In this document: piece after piece, positions 34,120 to 36,755 of the stretch
How positions within the stretch are numbered: position 1 is the stretch's first letter
Layout: each line of letters starts with the position of its first letter
Source: Carboxylicivirga fragile
Lineage (GTDB): Bacteria > Bacteroidota > Bacteroidia > Bacteroidales > Marinilabiliaceae
Assembly (NCBI GenBank): GCA_025499625.1
Contig: JAFMVD010000056.1
Coordinates: forward strand, 1 to 36,755
Reading direction: 5' to 3'
DNA length: 36,755 nt
Notes under the pieces: generated by a model
The model's input: only the letters and a program-made list of their open reading frames with translations
Told to the model about the DNA's origin: nothing
The model's database searches: none
Translations under genes and position numbers: made by a program

Positions 34120-35619
34120 ATGAAACAAAGATTTATTTATTTTTTTGTATTGTGTTTTTTTATTCAAGTAAGTGTTGCTGGAACCAATTACTATGTATCA
34201 ACAGAAGGAAGTGACTCGAATAATGGGACTTCTGTATCTACACCATTTGGCAGTATTACAAAAGGGATATCTTTAGCCAATGCAGGTGATATAATATATG
34301 TTAGAGGTGGAGAATACAAGTATGACGCTAAAATAAGTTTAAGCCGTGATGGTACTTTAGAAGCTCCAATTAGGATGGAAGCCTTCGAAAGTGAGATCCC
34401 AATTATTGATTTCTCTGATATGGCTGTGAGCAGCAGTAATCGAGGTTTTAGTTTAAGTGGTGATTATTGGGTGATTAAAGGACTTAAAATACAGTACGCT
34501 GGAGACAATGGTATGTTTGTGTCAGGTAATAATAATACCGTTGAAAATTGCGTTTTTTTCGCCAATAATGATACTGGTTTACAGTTGGGAAATGGAGCAA
34601 GTAACAATCAAATTATAAATTGTGATAGTTATGGAAATGCTGACCCAACAGATTATGGTGATGCAGATGGTTTCGCCTGTAAAATGGATGTTGGTGATAA
34701 CAATTATTTTTATGGCTGTAGGGCATGGTTAAATGTAGATGATGGTTGGGATGGGTATTTACGAGGAGCAGATGATGTCAATACAACAATAGAAAACTGT
34801 TGGACATGGATGAACGGTTATTTTTTGGATGGTACAGATGCTGGTTCAAAAGCAAATGGCAATGGCTTTAAAGTTGGAGGAAGTGATGACAAAACATTGA
34901 TGCACAATTTTACTTTGATTAACTGTGTAGCTTTCGATAATAAGTCCAAAGGGTTTGATCAGAATAATAATCGTGGAGATATTAATTTTTTTAACTGTAC
35001 AGGCTTTAGAAACGAAGGTAAGGATTATTCAATTCCCTTATCACTCAATAGCGGTAAACAGGCAGAAGTTGTCAATTGTATTTCAATTGATGGTGATATT
35101 AGTTTAGGAAGTTTTGTTGCGCAGCAAACCAATAGTTGGAATGGCTTTGTTTTCAGCAATAGCGATTTTGTAAGTCTTGATACAACTGGGGTTTCAGGAG
35201 CAAGAAAGGCAGATGGTAGCTTACCCGATTTAGGCGTTTTTAAACTAGTAGAAGGTAGCGACTTTATTAATGCGGGTACCGACCTTGGTTATGCCTATTA
35301 TGGTAATGCACCTGATTTAGGCGCTTTCGAATCTAATTTTGGTGCCACTTGGATCGATGATCCAAATATGACAGAATTTGTAATTATGGGTAATCCTGTT
35401 AATCAGAATCTTCGTTTTAAGATGAGTTCAGATAAAATGCAAATTAATCAGGTAAAAATAATATCTATTAGTGGTCAGGTTGTTTTGAGTAAAAAGATCG
35501 AGTTCATTAATCACAACATGTTTGAATTAGATGTTAGAAGCTTGAGTCCTGGTTTGTATGTGTTGGCAATTGAAAGCAATACAGGAATGTGGTGTCAAAA
35601 ATTTACAAAAGCTAATTGA
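34120..35619 (+). CDS. PL9-family pectate/pectin lyase with sorting tail
   Basis: This 499-residue protein has a signal peptide ending SVA/G (about residue 20). The entry TNYYVSTEGSDSNNGTSVSTPFGSITKGI is the typical start of a beta-helix lyase. The core shows the family PL9 block: DADGFACKMDVGDNNYFYGCRAWLNVDDGWDGY carries the calcium-binding aspartates, and NGNGFKVGGSD carries the likely catalytic Lys251. Residues about 420-499 (FVIMGNPVNQNLRFKMSS, VKIISISGQVVLSKKI, LSPGLYVLAIESN, QKFTKAN) form a clear T9SS type-A sorting domain. It cleaves galacturonan (or rhamnogalacturonan, as some members do) by beta-elimination outside the cell. A 146-bp gap with a direct repeat precedes it, so it may have its own promoter. 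Confidence 0.92.
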   Translation: MKQRFIYFFVLCFFIQVSVAGTNYYVSTEGSDSNNGTSVSTPFGSITKGISLANAGDIIYVRGGEYKYDAKISLSRDGTLEAPIRMEAFESEIPIIDFSDMAVSSSNRGFSLSGDYWVIKGLKIQYAGDNGMFVSGNNNTVENCVFFANNDTGLQLGNGASNNQIINCDSYGNADPTDYGDADGFACKMDVGDNNYFYGCRAWLNVDDGWDGYLRGADDVNTTIENCWTWMNGYFLDGTDAGSKANGNGFKVGGSDDKTLMHNFTLINCVAFDNKSKGFDQNNNRGDINFFNCTGFRNEGKDYSIPLSLNSGKQAEVVNCISIDGDISLGSFVAQQTNSWNGFVFSNSDFVSLDTTGVSGARKADGSLPDLGVFKLVEGSDFINAGTDLGYAYYGNAPDLGAFESNFGATWIDDPNMTEFVIMGNPVNQNLRFKMSSDKMQINQVKIISISGQVVLSKKIEFINHNMFELDVRSLSPGLYVLAIESNTGMWCQKFTKAN

Positions 35620-35695
35620 CATTAATACAATGAATACACATTAAGAATGTTAGGTGAAAAATAAGACATACATGCGGGCATTAATAAAACCTCGG

Positions 35696-35729
35696 CGATC
35701 AATAAAAGAATTATTTGTGTGATTGATCG
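35696..35729. repeat. Inverted repeat upstream of kdgK
   Basis: CGATCAAT (35696-35703) and ATTGATCG (35722-35729) are exact inverted copies 18 bp apart, and the second abuts the operator-like palindrome at 35730. No T tract follows, so it is not an intrinsic terminator. It could be a second regulator site. Confidence 0.4.
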
Positions 35730-35743
35730 TGTGTGCGCACACA
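35730..35743. promoter_or_regulatory. Candidate LacI-family operator upstream of kdgK
   Basis: TGTGTGCGCACACA is a perfect 14-bp palindrome centred on GC, 35 bp before the kdgK start codon. It shares the 9-mer TGTGTGCGC and the arm TGTGTGC with the site upstream of uxaB. The spacer between arms differs by two bases (0 here, 2 there), a caveat for binding by one protein. A weak -7-like TAGATTAT lies just downstream at 35747-35754. Confidence 0.6.
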
Positions 35744-35778
35744 AGTTAGATTATTACTAATAAAGAATTAAATCAGAT

Positions 35779-36755
35779 ATGAAAAGAGAAAAGAAAGTAG
35801 TCACTTTCGGGGAGATTATGCTCCGATTATCAACACCAGATTATCAGCGTTTTACACAGGCCAAAGAGTTAGACATGTGCTATGGTGGAGGAGAGGCCAA
35901 TGTTGCTTATTCTTTAGCAAATTATGGAATCGATGCTTCATTAGTAACACGAATTCCGGATAACGACATAGGTAAAGCATGTATGATGGAGTTACGTAAG
36001 TATGGCGTTAATACGGATAAGCTATTGTATGGTGGAGATCGTTTGGGAATTTACTTCTTGGAGACAGGGGCTGTTGCTCGTGCAAGTAAAGTGGTTTACG
36101 ATCGTGCCCACTCTTCTTTTTCATGCATAGAACCGGGTATGGTTAATTGGGATGAGGTATTGAAAGATGCTGCCTTTTTTCATTGGACAGGCATTACACC
36201 TGCTGTTTCGCAGGGAGCTGCCGATGCCTGTTTGGAGGCAATCCAAGCTGCAAATCGTTTGGGCGTTACAGTGTCATGTGATTTAAACTATCGCAAAAAC
36301 CTCTGGAAGTATGGTAAGCTAGCTTCGGAAGTGATGCCTGAATTAGTGGCGGGATGTGATATTGTTTTAGGTAATGAAGAGGATGCTGCAATGGTGCTGG
36401 ATATTCACCCTGAAGGAATGGATGTAACTAGTGGCCATGTTGAAGCAGAAGCTTACCGCAGCGTATCACAACAAATAATGAAACAATACCCACGTGTAAA
36501 AAAGGTAATTACTACTCTTCGTGGATCCATTAATGCCAACCACAATAAATGGTCCGGAGTATTGTATGATGGCGAAACGCTATTTAAAGCAGCCGATTAC
36601 GATATCACTCATATTGTTGATCGTGTTGGAGGTGGCGACTCGTTCATGGGAGGTTTGATTTATGGACTATTAACTTATGAAGGTGATGATCAGAAGGCGC
36701 TAGAGTTCGCCACAGCAGCTTCTTGTTTAAAGCACACTATTAAAGGTGATTATAA
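35779..36755 (+). CDS. kdgK: 2-keto-3-deoxygluconate kinase, cut off by the window end
   Basis: This open frame starts at ATG 35779 and runs off the end with 325 complete codons and no stop. It is a PfkB-family sugar kinase. The N-terminus reads KKVVTFGEIMLRLSTP, followed by the substrate-binding block CYGGGEANVAYSLANYG (about 34-50). The second PfkB signature, DRVGGGDSFMGGLIYGLL, holds the catalytic base Asp287. This gene context and the family blocks identify KdgK (EC 2.7.1.45), which phosphorylates 2-keto-3-deoxygluconate made by UxaA to KDPG, in the cytosol. Usual length is about 340 residues, so only the last few are missing. The palindrome just upstream suggests shared control with uxaBAC. 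KDPG aldolase would be expected just beyond the window. Confidence 0.93.
   Translation, partial: MKREKKVVTFGEIMLRLSTPDYQRFTQAKELDMCYGGGEANVAYSLANYGIDASLVTRIPDNDIGKACMMELRKYGVNTDKLLYGGDRLGIYFLETGAVARASKVVYDRAHSSFSCIEPGMVNWDEVLKDAAFFHWTGITPAVSQGAADACLEAIQAANRLGVTVSCDLNYRKNLWKYGKLASEVMPELVAGCDIVLGNEEDAAMVLDIHPEGMDVTSGHVEAEAYRSVSQQIMKQYPRVKKVITTLRGSINANHNKWSGVLYDGETLFKAADYDITHIVDRVGGGDSFMGGLIYGLLTYEGDDQKALEFATAASCLKHTIKGDY

Noticed and set aside
1-36755. Mobile elements, CRISPR arrays, tRNA or rRNA genes
   Set aside because: No transposase or integrase reading frame, no regularly spaced repeat array, and no recognisable structural RNA was seen in the window.

Overview
The window is an AT-rich stretch of a Bacteroidota chromosome and holds a large pectin-degradation locus (polysaccharide utilisation locus, PUL). 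Three things point to Bacteroidota: a SusC/SusD pair, a hybrid two-component system regulator (HTCS), and lipoprotein signal peptides on several secreted enzymes. Three secreted proteins carry C-terminal tails that look like type IX secretion (T9SS) sorting domains. This favours a T9SS-bearing, polysaccharide-degrading lineage such as Marinilabiliales rather than gut Bacteroides. That placement is inference; no rRNA or other marker gene is present.

Left part (1-6.0 kb, minus strand): a LacI-family regulator, then the galacturonate pathway genes uxaC, uxaA and uxaB, transcribed in the order uxaB-uxaA-uxaC and packed tightly. The uxaB promoter region has a match to the Bacteroidota -7 box (TAnnTTTG). 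Directly upstream of that box is a GTGTGCGC-type palindrome. A very similar palindrome lies 35 bases before kdgK at the other end of the locus. The simplest reading is that the LacI protein controls cytosolic galacturonate catabolism from both flanks.

Sensor section (6.3-11.6 kb): a small secreted protein made of one beta-sandwich-like module plus a sorting tail, a clear terminator, and a 1466-residue HTCS on the minus strand, divergent from the PUL.

PUL core (11.9-22.7 kb, plus strand): GH28 polygalacturonase, GH105 unsaturated uronyl hydrolase, PL1 pectate lyase, SusC, SusD, and a surface lipoprotein of the FN3/DUF4957/DUF5123 type in the usual SusE/SGBP position. A strong 15-bp-stem terminator follows.

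PUL second half (22.8-35.6 kb, plus strand): a second PL1 lyase, a CE12-type acetylesterase, a GH43, a DUF4861 protein, an alpha/beta-hydrolase esterase, a CE8-like protein with altered active-site motifs, a 1215-residue multidomain CE8 pectin methylesterase, and a PL9 lyase. The window ends inside kdgK (2-keto-3-deoxygluconate kinase), which is cut off at base 36755.

How it fits together: CE8 and the acetylesterases remove methyl and acetyl groups. PL1, PL9 and GH28 cut the homogalacturonan backbone. SusC/SusD and the accessory lipoprotein capture and import oligosaccharides. GH105 and GH28 finish the oligomers. UxaC, UxaB and UxaA turn galacturonate into 2-keto-3-deoxygluconate, and KdgK phosphorylates it. 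GH43 and CE12 suggest that decorated or rhamnogalacturonan-containing pectin is also attacked. KduI/KduD (for unsaturated galacturonate), KDPG aldolase and an inner-membrane uronate transporter are not in the window. No mobile element, CRISPR array, tRNA or rRNA was seen.
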